Assembly (NCBI GenBank): GCA_947629005.1
Contig: CANRCD010000012.1
Location: 1-53,665 of the forward strand
Direction of reading: 5' to 3'
Length of the DNA stretch: 53,665 bases
Source: an uncultured Clostridia bacterium
Lineage (GTDB): Bacteria > Bacillota > Clostridia > UMGS1883
In this document: in pieces, positions 8,804 through 18,263 of the stretch
Position numbering within the stretch: the stretch's first letter is position 1
Layout: every line of letters begins with the position of its first letter
Made by a program: the position numbers and the translations under genes
The notes under the pieces: generated by a model
The model's input: only the letters and a program-made list of their open reading frames with translations
Told to the model about the DNA's origin: nothing
Database searches by the model: none

Positions 8804-9752
8804 TGTTATTTCCTCCTTGTATTATCGGCATTTCCTCTTTATATATTTTCTCGGCCGCATCGGCCGCGTTTTCCGGACTGAGCCAATTAATATCCCCGTT
8901 CCGCCGCAGCCACGTAAGCTGACGCTTGGCGTAGCGGCGGGTATTGCGTTTTATGGTTTCAACGGCCTCGTCAAGGGAGCAGCGTCCCTCAATGCAGTCC
9001 ACGATTTCCTTATAGCCTATGGCTTGGGCCGCTGTTCCGGCCCTGTCAAGCGCCGGAATCAGCACGCGGCGGACCTCGTCAACAAGGCCTTTTTCAAGCA
9101 TTTCGTCCACGCGGGCGTTTATCCTTTCATAAAGGACGGCCCTATCCCACTCGACAGCGAAGCGAAGGGCATGATACGGAGACTCGCGGCGGCTGCTTTC
9201 GTCGAGCTCTGCGCGGCTTTTTCCGCTCAGGCTTATCTGCTCAATGGCGCGTATAACGCGCTTTACGTTGTTGGGATGTATAGTCTCCGCGACCTGCGGA
9301 TCAAGCCTGCGGAGCAGCTCGTGCAGGTACACGTTTCCTTTTTCCTCCGCCTCGCGCATAAGCTCGGCGCGGAGGGCTTCATCGCCGCTCGGGGACGAAA
9401 AATCAGTGTTAGCGACAAGGCTGTCGATGTAAAGTCCCGTCCCTCCCACGATTATGGGGAGCCTTCCTCTGCGGGCTATATCCTCGATTACGGGAGCGGC
9501 CTCGGCGCAGTATCGCGCCACGCTGTAGTTCTCCCACGGTTCGGCCACATCTATCATGTGGTGGGGCACACCGCGCCGCTCCTCAGCGGTGGGCTTGGCG
9601 GTGCCGATATCAAGTCCTTTATAGACCTGCATTGAATCCGCCGAGACGACCTCCCCGCCGAGGCGGAGCGCCAGCTCGACCCCAAGGGCCGTCTTGCCGC
9701 AGGCGGTAGGCCCGCAAACCACGACAAGCGGGATTTTTTTCATATCCGTCAT
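8787..9752 (-). CDS. miaA: tRNA dimethylallyltransferase
   Basis: Transfers a dimethylallyl group to N6 of A37 in tRNAs reading UNN codons, the substrate that MiaB (encoded at the head of this operon) then methylthiolates. 321 residues, with P-loop GPTACGKT at 14-21, the conserved [17 protein letters not shown] segment, [10 protein letters not shown], and the C-terminal [10 protein letters not shown] motif. The start ATG overlaps the mutL stop by 4 bp (ATGA). Both enzymes of the ms2i6A37 pathway therefore sit in the same transcription unit. Confidence 0.96.
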   Translation of the reverse strand: MTDMKKIPLVVVCGPTACGKTALGVELALRLGGEVVSADSMQVYKGLDIGTAKPTAEERRGVPHHMIDVAEPWENYSVARYCAEAAPVIEDIARRGRLPIIVGGTGLYIDSLVANTDFSSPSGDEALRAELMREAEEKGNVYLHELLRRLDPQVAETIHPNNVKRVIRAIEQISLSGKSRAELDESSRRESPYHALRFAVEWDRAVLYERINARVDEMLEKGLVDEVRRVLIPALDRAGTAAQAIGYKEIVDCIEGRCSLDEAVETIKRNTRRYAKRQLTWLRRNGDINWLSPENAADAAEKIYKEEMPIIQGGNNNEIQH

Positions 9753-11719
9753 ACTATCCTCTTGAACATTTTTTCAAGGTTATATTTTGTCATTTTTACT
9801 GTTATGGGCCGCCCGTGGGGACAGGTGGATATGCCCTCAAGCTTCAGAGCGTCGGCGGCAAGCCGCTCCATCTCCTCCACGCTGAGCTCGCGGTTAGCTC
9901 TGACGGCGCTGTGGCAGGCCAAGGTATACATGGCCCTGTCGCGACGTTCCATAACAGCGCCGCCCCCCTCGCCCATCAATACGGATGCAAGCTCCGCAAG
10001 CAGACTTTCGGCCTCGGTGGGAGAGCAGTCCGCGGGGACGCTCCTGATGAGGACGGATGAGCCTCCCATATCCTCAAGCTCGAAGCCCATGTCCCACAAA
10101 AATTCGCTGTTTTCCGTCACGGCCTGATGTTCCCGCGCCCCGAGAGCCGCGCTCTGCGGAAGCAGCAGGAGCTGCATGGAGGCTTTGCCCTCGCCGCGGC
10201 GCAGCTCCTCGTACCTAATTCGCTCGTGGGCGGCGTGCTGGTCAATTATAATAAGCTCGTTTTCCGCTTCAGCCAGAATGTAGGTAGAAAAAAGCTGTCC
10301 GATTATCCTTATGGGGAGTTCCTGCTCTCCGGCAGATTCCTCCGTCGGCGCGGGAACAGGCTCGGAAGTCTTGGTTCCTAAGTCGCCAAAAAGGTCGACT
10401 CTTTTGATTACGGGGGCCTTTATCTCGCCGCTTTTAAGCTTTTGCTCGTGCTCCTCTTTAAGGCGCTCTATCTGCTTTTTAGGCAGCAGCGGCTCTACGT
10501 CCGTCCTAACGGTAACCTCGCCGAAAACATTTTTATCTTTGGGGGCAATTTCGGGAGGAGCCGTAACATACTGCCTGAACTTCGCCGTTTTTCCGTTTTG
10601 TTTTTCGGGCGGCTTCTCGGGCGGCATTTCTGACGGTTTTACGGCCTGCCGCACCGTAAGCTGCCCCGCCGGAGCGGCGGAAAACGGCAGCCTGTAGCTT
10701 TCGCCAGAGGGGCGGAGCCCGCCCGCTCCCGAGGCCTTCATCAGCATATTCCGAACGGCCCAGTACACTGCGTTATACACTGCTCTTTCGTCGGCAAATT
10801 TGACCTCGGTCTTTGAGGGGTGAACGTTCACGTCGCAAAGGGCGGGGTTGAGCTCGATATTCAGCACGGCGGCGGGAAAACGCCCGCCCATGAGCTCGTT
10901 TTTATAGGCGTCTGCAAGGGCAAGGGCGAGCGTGCGGTTCTGCACCGTTCTGCCGTTCACGAAAAACATTTGCAGCGCCCTGCTTGGGCGGGACAGGCTG
11001 TTGTTACCGGCCAGACCCGTGACGCGCACAGCCTCGGCTTTGTACTCCACCGAATTCATGCACTGCGCCACGTCCCTTCCCCAAAGACAGCGGACCGCGT
11101 CGGCAAGTTTGTTGTTGCCGGGCGTGAAAAATATCTCCTTGCCGTCGCGTATGAGCCTCAGCGACACATCGGGCCGGCTGAGAGCCTGCCGCTGGCAGAT
11201 TTCCGTAACGAGGGCAGCCTCGGCGCTGTCCTTTTTCAGGAATTTCATGCGGGCGGGCGTGTTAAAAAACAGGTTTTCGACCGTAATGCTCGTACCGTCG
11301 GGGCAGCCGGTTTCGCCCTTTTCAATTATTTCCCCGCCCTCGAGGACTATTTTCGTACCCAAACGCTCACGGGCAGTCTTTGTCACCATTTCGGTGCGGC
11401 TGACCGAGGCTATGGAGCACAACGCCTCGCCTCGGAAACCGAGGGTGGTTATGTGCTCAAGGTCGTCGGCGTTCCTGATTTTGCTTGTGGCGTGGCGCAT
11501 GAAGGCGCGCTCCGCATCGTCGGGCAGGATGCCGGAGCCGTCGTCGGTGACGCGGATGTAGCTGACTCCGCCGCGGCGGATTTCCACCGTAACGGACCTT
11601 GCGCCGGCGTCAACGGCGTTTTCCACCAATTCCTTTACGACGCTGCCGGGCCGCTCAACCACCTCGCCCGCCGCAATTTTTTCTGCGGCGTCCTTGCTGA
11701 GAATATTTATTTTTCCCAT
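9749..11719 (-). CDS. mutL: DNA mismatch repair protein MutL
   Basis: Mismatch-repair ATPase/endonuclease. The 656-residue protein has the GHKL ATPase N-terminus (KELVENAVDAGA; GFRGEAL), a charged linker (about 330-430), and a C-terminal domain with the metal-binding endonuclease motif DQHAAHERIRYE at 493-504, fitting DQHA(X)2E(X)4E, plus a late CPHGRP motif. The nick-generating motif implies methyl-independent strand discrimination, as expected for a bacterium without MutH. It lies directly after mutS. Confidence 0.97.
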   Translation of the reverse strand: MGKINILSKDAAEKIAAGEVVERPGSVVKELVENAVDAGARSVTVEIRRGGVSYIRVTDDGSGILPDDAERAFMRHATSKIRNADDLEHITTLGFRGEALCSIASVSRTEMVTKTARERLGTKIVLEGGEIIEKGETGCPDGTSITVENLFFNTPARMKFLKKDSAEAALVTEICQRQALSRPDVSLRLIRDGKEIFFTPGNNKLADAVRCLWGRDVAQCMNSVEYKAEAVRVTGLAGNNSLSRPSRALQMFFVNGRTVQNRTLALALADAYKNELMGGRFPAAVLNIELNPALCDVNVHPSKTEVKFADERAVYNAVYWAVRNMLMKASGAGGLRPSGESYRLPFSAAPAGQLTVRQAVKPSEMPPEKPPEKQNGKTAKFRQYVTAPPEIAPKDKNVFGEVTVRTDVEPLLPKKQIERLKEEHEQKLKSGEIKAPVIKRVDLFGDLGTKTSEPVPAPTEESAGEQELPIRIIGQLFSTYILAEAENELIIIDQHAAHERIRYEELRRGEGKASMQLLLLPQSAALGAREHQAVTENSEFLWDMGFELEDMGGSSVLIRSVPADCSPTEAESLLAELASVLMGEGGGAVMERRDRAMYTLACHSAVRANRELSVEEMERLAADALKLEGISTCPHGRPITVKMTKYNLEKMFKRIV

Positions 11720-11735
11720 TTTTGCCGCTTCCTTT

Positions 11736-14306
11736 TTACTTTTGTATCATTTTTTGTAATTCATACAGCTTGTTTAGCGCCTCAATGGGCGTCAGCGTCG
11801 TAACGTCTACGGTGCGGAGAGCCTCGATCGCGGGGCTCTCCTGCGCGGAGAAGCTGAGCTGGGGCTCGGCCTCCGAGGGAGAAGCCGTATGCTTCACGGC
11901 TCCGGTCCTTATTTCTGTCAGAACCTCCTTGGCGCGCCTGATAACAGGCGCGGGCACGCCGCTCAGCTTGGCCACCTCAACGCCGTAGCTCTCGTCGGTG
12001 CCGCCTCGGACGATTTTCCGCAAAAAGGTGATATCGTCGCCGCGCTTCTTGCAGACGGTATTGTAATTTTTTACGCCTGTCAGGCTGTCCTCCAACGCCG
12101 TAAGCTCGTGATAATGCGTGGCAAACAAAGTTTTCATACCGATTTTTTTAACTATATGCTCAATAACCGCCCAAGCTATGGCCAGCCCGTCGAAAGTGCT
12201 GGTGCCGCGGCCTACTTCGTCCAATATACAAAGACTGCTTTTAGTGGCGTTTTTCAGAATATAGCTGACCTCGCTCATCTCGAGAGTGAAGGTGCTTTGA
12301 CCGGAGGCAAGGTCGTCGCTGGCGCCAATACGCGTGAAGATTTTGTCCACCACGCCGATACGGCATTCCGCCGCGGGCACAAAGCTGCCCATCTGCGCCA
12401 TAAGCACAATGAGCGCGACCTGCCGCATATAAGTGGACTTACCCGACATATTCGGGCCGGTGATTATGGCCGCACGGTTCGCCCCGCAGTCGAGCTCGGT
12501 ATCATTCGGCACAAACACGCCGTTTTTAAGCACCTGCTCCACCACCGGATGGCGGCCGTCCTTTATGTATATTTCATCTGAAACGTCAATTTGCGGGCGT
12601 ACATAGCGGTTTTTGACGGCAACTTCCGCCAGCGAACACAGAACGTCAGCCGTGGCGACGGCGCGGGCCGTTTTTTCTATCCTGCCGGCCTCGGCGGCAA
12701 CGCGCGCGCGCACCTCGACAAACTGCTCGTACTCCAAGGCCGCAAGCCGCTCGGTTGCGCCGAGTACCGTGCTTTCAATCTCCTTGAGCTCCGGCGTGAT
12801 GAACCTCTCGCCGCCCACGGTTGTCTGCTTGCGCACATAGTCGTCGGGCACCCTGTCGAGGTTTGACTTGCTGATTTCGATATAATATCCAAAAACCTTG
12901 TTATACTTAACCTTCAGGTTCTTTATGCCGGTGCGCTCACGCTCTCGGGCCTCCACCGCGCCAATGCTGCCGACGCCGTTTTTTGAGGCGTCGCGCAGAC
13001 GGTCAATATCTTCGTTAAAGCCGCCCTTTATGAGCCCGCCCTCTCGCAGAGAAACCGGCGGCTCGTCCTCAATGGCGCGGTTCAGATATTCGCAGATATC
13101 CTCCAAAGCGTCGAACGAAGCGGCCTGCCGATTCATTATCGGGCTGCGACAGGAACAAAGCGCCTTGTAAAGCCTTGGAAGAGCGGCAAAGGACGAACGC
13201 AGCGAAACAAGGTCTCTGGCGTTGCATATTCCCATGGATACACGGCTCATCAGCCGCTCCATGTCAAGAATTCCGCCCATAGCGTCGCGCAGCTCCTCGC
13301 GCAGGGGAAGGCTTTTCGCCAGCTCCTCCACTCCGCTGTGGCGCGCGGTTATAGCGCCGGCGTTGACAAGCGGGCAAAGTATCCAGCTTTTGAGCATTCG
13401 GCTGCCCATGGAGGTGCGCGTTTTATCCAGCACCCAAAACAGACTGCCCTTCTTGGTCTTATCGCGCATGGTTTCGACAAGCTCCAGATTGCGCAGACTG
13501 TTCATGTCTATATCCACAAACTCCTTGGAGGCGTAAATATTAATCTCATTTATATGCGAAAGGCCGGATTTCTGCGTTTCCACCAGATATTCAATTATCG
13601 CGGCGGCGGCCGTGAGCAGCAGCGGATTTCTCACCTCGGCCGCGTTTTTCAGCTGTTTATCCACCACCTCGCGGGCAGTCGGAGAGACGTCCTCCCCGTT
13701 ATACGAAAAAGCGCTGATTTCGCTGTGAGTGCGGAAATATTCGTCTATCCGCTTATGGAAGCGCCCCTCGCCGCCGATAGCGGCCTCGACGGGGGCAAAG
13801 CGTGCAAGCTCGTTCATAAGCTTGTCGCAGTTTTTGTCGTCCTCAAGAACGGTGCCCAGCATTTCGCCGGTGGAAACATCCACAAAAACGACGGCTTCAG
13901 AGCCGTTTTCGGCAAAAATGGAGGCCATATAGTTCGTCCTTCTCGCGGCGAGCACGTTCTCATCGACTATTGTTCCGGGGGTGACGGTGCGGATAATGTC
14001 GCGCTTAACTATGGTTTTAGCCTTTTTCGGGTCCTCCATCTGCTCACATATAGCCACCTTATAGCCCTTGGCCACAAGCCGCGCGATATAACCCTCGGCC
14101 GCATGGAATGGCACGCCGCACATCGGCGCGCGCTCGTCCATACCGCAGCTTTTGCCCGTCAGCGTGAGCTCAAGCTCACGGCTGGCAGTCACCGCGTCGT
14201 CAAAGAACATCTCGTAAAAGTCGCCGAGGCGGAACATGAGGATAGCGTCCTTATTCGCCTCTTTAATTTCCAGATACTGTTTCATCATCGGCGTGTATTC
14301 CGCCAT
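11736..14306 (-). CDS. mutS: DNA mismatch repair protein MutS
   Basis: Mismatch-recognition ATPase of 856 residues. The N-terminal mismatch-binding loop has the Phe-X-Glu motif (DFYEMF), and the C-terminal ATPase has Walker A GPNMSGKST, Walker B LCILDE followed by GRGTSTFDG, and the FATHYHEL segment. I use the ATG at 14306 (MAEYTPMMKQY) because GAGGAGGG lies seven bases upstream; the open frame starts six codons earlier but without a suitable binding site. Long frames opposite this gene are shadows. Confidence 0.97.
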   Translation of the reverse strand: MAEYTPMMKQYLEIKEANKDAILMFRLGDFYEMFFDDAVTASRELELTLTGKSCGMDERAPMCGVPFHAAEGYIARLVAKGYKVAICEQMEDPKKAKTIVKRDIIRTVTPGTIVDENVLAARRTNYMASIFAENGSEAVVFVDVSTGEMLGTVLEDDKNCDKLMNELARFAPVEAAIGGEGRFHKRIDEYFRTHSEISAFSYNGEDVSPTAREVVDKQLKNAAEVRNPLLLTAAAAIIEYLVETQKSGLSHINEINIYASKEFVDIDMNSLRNLELVETMRDKTKKGSLFWVLDKTRTSMGSRMLKSWILCPLVNAGAITARHSGVEELAKSLPLREELRDAMGGILDMERLMSRVSMGICNARDLVSLRSSFAALPRLYKALCSCRSPIMNRQAASFDALEDICEYLNRAIEDEPPVSLREGGLIKGGFNEDIDRLRDASKNGVGSIGAVEARERERTGIKNLKVKYNKVFGYYIEISKSNLDRVPDDYVRKQTTVGGERFITPELKEIESTVLGATERLAALEYEQFVEVRARVAAEAGRIEKTARAVATADVLCSLAEVAVKNRYVRPQIDVSDEIYIKDGRHPVVEQVLKNGVFVPNDTELDCGANRAAIITGPNMSGKSTYMRQVALIVLMAQMGSFVPAAECRIGVVDKIFTRIGASDDLASGQSTFTLEMSEVSYILKNATKSSLCILDEVGRGTSTFDGLAIAWAVIEHIVKKIGMKTLFATHYHELTALEDSLTGVKNYNTVCKKRGDDITFLRKIVRGGTDESYGVEVAKLSGVPAPVIRRAKEVLTEIRTGAVKHTASPSEAEPQLSFSAQESPAIEALRTVDVTTLTPIEALNKLYELQKMIQK

Positions 14307-14338
14307 GGTCCGCCCTCCTCTCAAGCTTCGGTTTTACC

Positions 14339-14725
14339 TCAGTTGCAGCCCGAGCAGCCCTCGCAGCTTCCGCTGCACCCGCCGGGCAGCTTGCCGGTGA
14401 TGTGGAAAGAGAGTATAGTGTTCATCTGGTCGATTATGGCTTGGAACGCGTTCTTAGCGTTGAGGTATTCCACAATAGTGTCGTTGGTGGTGACCTTCTC
14501 ATAGGCCTCCTCCACCTTTTCGCGTATTTCGGCGAGACGCTCCTCGCTGACGTCGCCCTTATTTATCTCCTCGGCCAAATCGCGGCGGATGGCGCTGTAC
14601 TCCTGAAGAAGCTTCATCGCCTCTTCGTCCTGCTCCTGCTTGGCCTCGGCCAGCTTCAGAGCTTTGTACTCGTTGCTCTCGACGATGGCCTCGCCGAGCT
14701 CTCTTGCTTTGTCAAAAATTTCCAT
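14339..14725 (-). CDS. YlbF-family regulator with cysteine-rich tail
   Basis: 128-residue helical protein of the YlbF/YmcA (RicF/RicA) family. Residues 1-105 form the charged helical bundle typical of the family. The C-terminus carries four closely spaced cysteines (CSGSCEGCSGC). In Bacillus the RicA-RicF-RicT complex binds [4Fe-4S] clusters through cysteines and steers RNA maturation by RNase Y; the tail here fits such a role, which is inference for this organism. No ymcA or ricT is in the window. It sits between miaB and mutS. Confidence 0.82.
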   Translation of the reverse strand: MEIFDKARELGEAIVESNEYKALKLAEAKQEQDEEAMKLLQEYSAIRRDLAEEINKGDVSEERLAEIREKVEEAYEKVTTNDTIVEYLNAKNAFQAIIDQMNTILSFHITGKLPGGCSGSCEGCSGCN

Positions 14726-14753
14726 TTGTATCTTCCTTTCAATTAATTCCGCG

Positions 14754-16154
14754 TTATACCGGCTCTCCGAGCAGCGCCCACGTCTGCGCGGAGATAATCC
14801 TTACCCTTGCGATTTTACCAACGAGGGAGGGGTCGCCCTTAAAATTGACTATTTTGTTGGCGTAGGTGCGGCCCATGAGCATATCCGGCTCGTGACGGCT
14901 TGGGCCCTCGACGAGAATGTCGTATGTCTTACCCACGCAGGCAAGGCTCCTCTCCGCGCTGACGGCGTTCTGCACCTCGAGCATTTCATTAAACCATGCG
15001 GTTTTTTCCTCATCGGTGGCGCGGCTTTTCATTTTCGCCGCCGGAGTGCCCTCACGCGGAGAAAAAATAAACGAAAAAATGCTCTCGCAGCGGATTCGCC
15101 TCAGCATATCAAGCGTTTCCTCAAAATCGGCGCGCTCCTCGGTGGGGAAGCCGACAATAATATCGGTCGTCAGCGCCAGATCGGGCATGACGCTTCGGGC
15201 GTAGTCCACGATTTCGAGATAGCGTTCCCTATCGTAGCGGCGGTTCATATCCTTAAGCACCCTGTCGCTGCCCGACTGAAGCGGAAGATGAAGCTGATTG
15301 CAGACCTTTTCGCAGCGGGCCATGGCGTCGAGCAGGGTTTTGGATATGTCCTTGGGATGGCTGCTCATGAAGCGTATCCGCTCGATACCGTTCACCTTGC
15401 CGACGCTTTCAAGCAGACGGGCGAAGGCGTCTGTCTCGCCCCTGTCGTTGCCGTAGGAGTTTACGTTCTGGCCGAGGAGCATTACCTCCTTCACGCCGCT
15501 TTCCGCGAGGGCCCTGACCTCCGCAAGCACGTCCTCCGGAGCGCGGCTGCGCTCCCTGCCGCGGACGTATGGGACCACGCAGTAGGAGCAGAAGTTGTTG
15601 CAGCCGTACATCACCGAAACAAAGGCCTTTACTCCGCCGTCGCGGAGGCTTGGCAGCCCCTCGGCTATCGCGCCCCCGCCGCCGATATCGACAACACGGC
15701 TGCGGTGCTCCAGAGCCTCGGCAAGAAGCGAGGGAAAGCGGTAGAGCGCGTGCGTGCCGAAAATTAGGTCAACATGGCGGTGCTTGGCCTTGATACGCTC
15801 GGCCACGGCGCTCTGCTGCGGCATACAGCCACACACGCCTATGATGACGTTCGGGCGCTCGTCCTTTATGTGCTTCATCGCGCCCAAAACGCCGAAAACT
15901 CTCTGTTCGGCGTTTTCGCGCACAGCACAGGTGTTGAGCAGGATAAGGTCGGCCTCGCCGCGGCTTTCGGTCATAGTGTACCCCATTTCCGCCAGCATAC
16001 CCTTGAGCCGCTCGGAATCGTTCACATTCTGCTGGCAGCCGTAGGTCTCCACAAGAGCCTTAAGCTCCCTGCCGGCGTTATTTTGCTTTATGCGCCGCAT
16101 TACGGCCAGCTGGGCCTCTATCTCGGCTTTTTCAACGGTTGGTGTCGCCTTCAA
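14754..16154 (-). CDS. miaB: tRNA-2-methylthio-N6-dimethylallyladenosine synthase
   Basis: Radical-SAM methylthiotransferase that converts i6A37 to ms2i6A37 in tRNA. It has the N-terminal UPF0004 domain with three cysteines (TYGCQQN, LLNTCAVRE, GVCGC), the radical-SAM CX3CX2C motif in YGCNNFCSYCVVPYVRG, and a C-terminal TRAM domain. The open frame runs 60 codons further upstream through the promoter and has no family similarity there. I place the start at the TTG at 16154, nine bases after CGGGAG, giving 466 residues, the usual length. The first gene of the operon. Confidence 0.94.
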   Translation of the reverse strand: MKATPTVEKAEIEAQLAVMRRIKQNNAGRELKALVETYGCQQNVNDSERLKGMLAEMGYTMTESRGEADLILLNTCAVRENAEQRVFGVLGAMKHIKDERPNVIIGVCGCMPQQSAVAERIKAKHRHVDLIFGTHALYRFPSLLAEALEHRSRVVDIGGGGAIAEGLPSLRDGGVKAFVSVMYGCNNFCSYCVVPYVRGRERSRAPEDVLAEVRALAESGVKEVMLLGQNVNSYGNDRGETDAFARLLESVGKVNGIERIRFMSSHPKDISKTLLDAMARCEKVCNQLHLPLQSGSDRVLKDMNRRYDRERYLEIVDYARSVMPDLALTTDIIVGFPTEERADFEETLDMLRRIRCESIFSFIFSPREGTPAAKMKSRATDEEKTAWFNEMLEVQNAVSAERSLACVGKTYDILVEGPSRHEPDMLMGRTYANKIVNFKGDPSLVGKIARVRIISAQTWALLGEPV

Positions 16155-16188
16155 AACGCATTTCTCCCGATAATCATACTTATATTTA

Positions 16189-16217
16189 ATTTTATACCAA
16201 ATTTGTGAAAATGTCAA
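16189..16217 (-). promoter_or_regulatory. Sigma-A promoter of the miaB operon
   Basis: -35 TTGACA at 16217-16212, 17-bp spacer, -10 TAAAAT at 16194-16189. The expected start near 16182 leaves a leader of under 30 bases before the miaB TTG codon. Confidence 0.8.
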
Positions 16218-16278
16218 TGTTTTTTTTGGCGCTAAGGGCCTCGGTCGAAAAAAATTCAAAAAAATTTTGAAAAAGGTA

Positions 16279-16307
16279 TTGCTTTTTTGTTTTCGTTGTG
16301 CTATAAT
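16279..16307 (+). promoter_or_regulatory. Promoter of the tRNA-Asn gene
   Basis: TTGCTT at 16279-16284, 17-bp spacer, TATAAT at 16302-16307; the tRNA begins 21 bases beyond the -10 box. Divergent from the miaB promoter. Confidence 0.75.
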
Positions 16308-16327
16308 ACAATTCGTCAGCGAAATAT

Positions 16328-16403
16328 TCCTCAATAGCTCAGTCGGTAGAGCATGCGGCTGTTAACCGCAGGGTCGTTGGTTCGAGTCCAACTTGAGGAG
16401 CCA
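16328..16403 (+). tRNA. tRNA-Asn (anticodon GUU)
   Basis: 76-nt cloverleaf: acceptor stem TCCTCAA/TTGAGGA, D arm GCTC...GAGC, anticodon stem TGCGG/CCGCA around loop CTGTTAA (anticodon GTT), T arm GTTGG-TTCGAGT-CCAAC, encoded CCA end. All stems pair. Confidence 0.97.
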
Positions 16404-16405
16404 AG

Positions 16406-16440
16406 ACGCCGTGAAGCGAAGGCTTTACGGCGTTTTTTTT
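16406..16440 (+). terminator. Terminator of tRNA-Asn
   Basis: Stem ACGCCGTGAAGC / GCTTTACGGCGT (16406-16433) followed by a T-run, three bases after the CCA end of the tRNA. Confidence 0.88.
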
Positions 16441-16637
16441 GTTTTTGACTGTATTCCCGAAAAAACGGCAAAAAAACCGTGATTTTCGGCAACTGCGCCC
16501 GAAAGCCATGCAAAACGGCAAGTATAACCGACGTTTTGCAGTCAAAACCGCAAGAAAACTGCCCGCGAGTGATAAATTCAATCGCAAAATAGTCAAAAAT
16601 CAATACCTCATCCGCGCCGTTATGGGCAATTTAACGG

Positions 16638-16666
16638 TTGACAGAGGAATTTTTTTGTGCTATAAT
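16638..16666 (+). promoter_or_regulatory. Consensus sigma-A promoter of the symporter gene
   Basis: TTGACA at 16638-16643, 17-bp spacer, TATAAT at 16661-16666: both hexamers are perfect consensus. The 200 bp before it (16441-16637) hold no gene, only a 9-bp inverted repeat TGCAAAACG/CGTTTTGCA near 16508-16542. Confidence 0.88.
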
Positions 16667-16697
16667 GTTTCGCAACTTATATTAAGAGGTGATACTA

Positions 16698-18218
16698 ATG
16701 ACAACGGCTTCCATCTGCATACTTATCACGATATTCCTTTATCTGATAGGTGTGATTTTAGTTGGCTTCCGCTTCGCCAAAAGGAACGAATCCGCCTCGG
16801 ACTTCTATCTGGGCGGGAGAAAGCTCGGCCCCTTTGTGACGGCGATGAGCGCCGAGGCCTCGGATATGTCGAGCTACCTATTGATGGGCCTGCCCGGCCT
16901 TGCCTACCTTTCCGGCGTGGCGGACGTGGGCTGGACGGTCATCGGCCTCGCCGCCGGCACCTATCTTAACTGGCTGCTGACGGCCAAGCGTTTGCGCCGC
17001 TACACCCACGTGACGGGTTCCTTCACGCTGCCGCAGTTCTTCTCGAACCGCTTCCACGACAGCAAAAACATCCTTGCGGCCATCGCCGCCGTGATTATCA
17101 TCGTGTTCTTTGTTCCCTACACCGCGTCGGGCTTCGCCGCCTGCGGCAAGCTGTTCTCGTCGCTGTTCGGCTGGGATTACATGACGGCGATGATAATTTC
17201 GGCTGTCGTTATTGTAGGCTACACCGCCGCGGGCGGCTTTATGGCGGCCTCTACCACGGACTTTATCCAGAGCATAATCATGTCTATCGCGATTTTGTTT
17301 GTGCTCGTGTTCTCCACCGTGAGCGTCGGCGGCATAGGCGCGGTTATGGATAACGCCCGCGCGCTGCCCGGCTACCTTTCCCTCACGAGCACCTACGCAG
17401 ACGGGGCCGCGCAGCCCTACGGCCCGCTAAAGATAGCCTCCACACTCGCGTGGGGCCTCGGCTACTTTGGTATGCCGCACATTCTGCTGCGATTCATGGC
17501 CATTGAGGACGAAAACAAGCTCAAGCTCTCCCGCCGCGTGGCCTCGGTTTGGGTTGTCATCGCCATGAGCATGGCCGTACTTATAGGCCTTATCGGCAAC
17601 GCCATGAGCCACAGCGGCCTTATCGAAACGCTCTCCGGAAACAACACTGAAACCGTTATCGTGCGTATAGCCGATATGCTTTCCACCCACGGCATTCTTC
17701 CCGCGCTTATGGCGGGACTTATCCTCGCGGGTATTCTGGCGAGCACTATGTCTACTGCGGACTCGCAGCTTCTGGCGGCGTCGAGCAGCGTTTCGGAAAA
17801 CCTGCTGCAAGAGGTTATGCACATTAAAATCTCCAAAAAGGGCAGCATGATTGCCGCGAGGCTGACGGTCGTTATCATCGCTATTCTCGGCGTGTTTATC
17901 GCCCGCGACCCTGACAGCTCCATCTTCGGCATAGTGTCCTTCGCGTGGGCGGGCTTCGGCGCGAGCTTTGGGCCGATAATGATATGCGCCCTGTTCTGGA
18001 AGCGCGCCACCCTTCCCGGCGCAATAGCGGGCATGGTGGCCGGCGGCGTGATGGTATTCGTGTGGAAGTACCTCGTCGCCCCCATGGGCGGCGTGTGGGC
18101 CATTTACGAGCTGCTCCCCGCTTTCATCGTCGGCATTGTGACGATAGTCGTCGTCAGCCTGCTTACCAAGGCTCCCTGCAAAGAGATCGAGGAAGAGTTC
18201 GAGGCCGCCAAAGGTTAA
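16698..18218 (+). CDS. putP: Sodium/solute symporter, PutP (proline) type
   Basis: 506-residue integral membrane transporter of the SSS family, with about 13 hydrophobic segments. Diagnostic segments are SDFYLGGRKLGPFVTAMSAEASDMSS at the end of helix 1, GLPGLAY, and GILASTMSTADSQLLAASS, matching Na+/proline symporters. I choose ATG 16698, six bases after AAGAGGTG, rather than the GTG three codons earlier. Monocistronic between a consensus promoter and a terminator. Proline is the likely substrate; other SSS substrates are not excluded. Confidence 0.9.
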   Translation: MTTASICILITIFLYLIGVILVGFRFAKRNESASDFYLGGRKLGPFVTAMSAEASDMSSYLLMGLPGLAYLSGVADVGWTVIGLAAGTYLNWLLTAKRLRRYTHVTGSFTLPQFFSNRFHDSKNILAAIAAVIIIVFFVPYTASGFAACGKLFSSLFGWDYMTAMIISAVVIVGYTAAGGFMAASTTDFIQSIIMSIAILFVLVFSTVSVGGIGAVMDNARALPGYLSLTSTYADGAAQPYGPLKIASTLAWGLGYFGMPHILLRFMAIEDENKLKLSRRVASVWVVIAMSMAVLIGLIGNAMSHSGLIETLSGNNTETVIVRIADMLSTHGILPALMAGLILAGILASTMSTADSQLLAASSSVSENLLQEVMHIKISKKGSMIAARLTVVIIAILGVFIARDPDSSIFGIVSFAWAGFGASFGPIMICALFWKRATLPGAIAGMVAGGVMVFVWKYLVAPMGGVWAIYELLPAFIVGIVTIVVVSLLTKAPCKEIEEEFEAAKG

Positions 18219-18228
18219 TTCGCAAACG

Positions 18229-18259
18229 AAAAAAAGCGCGGGATTGCCCGCGCTTTTTT
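18229..18259. terminator. Bidirectional terminator
   Basis: Perfect 12-bp stem AAAAAGCGCGGG/CCCGCGCTTTTT (18231-18258) between two converging genes; A/T tracts on both sides serve both strands. Confidence 0.9.
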
Positions 18260-18263
18260 ACTG

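Noticed and set aside
13338-14504. 388-residue open frame opposite mutS and the ylbF-like gene
   Set aside because: Crosses two genes on the other strand and has no domain features; compositional shadow. The same applies to 32496-33794 opposite malQ.
16331-16603. 85-90-residue frames reading through tRNA-Asn on the minus strand
   Set aside because: They contain the antisense of the tRNA and its terminator (the familiar WTRTNDPAVNSRMLYRLSY-type artefact), not a protein gene.
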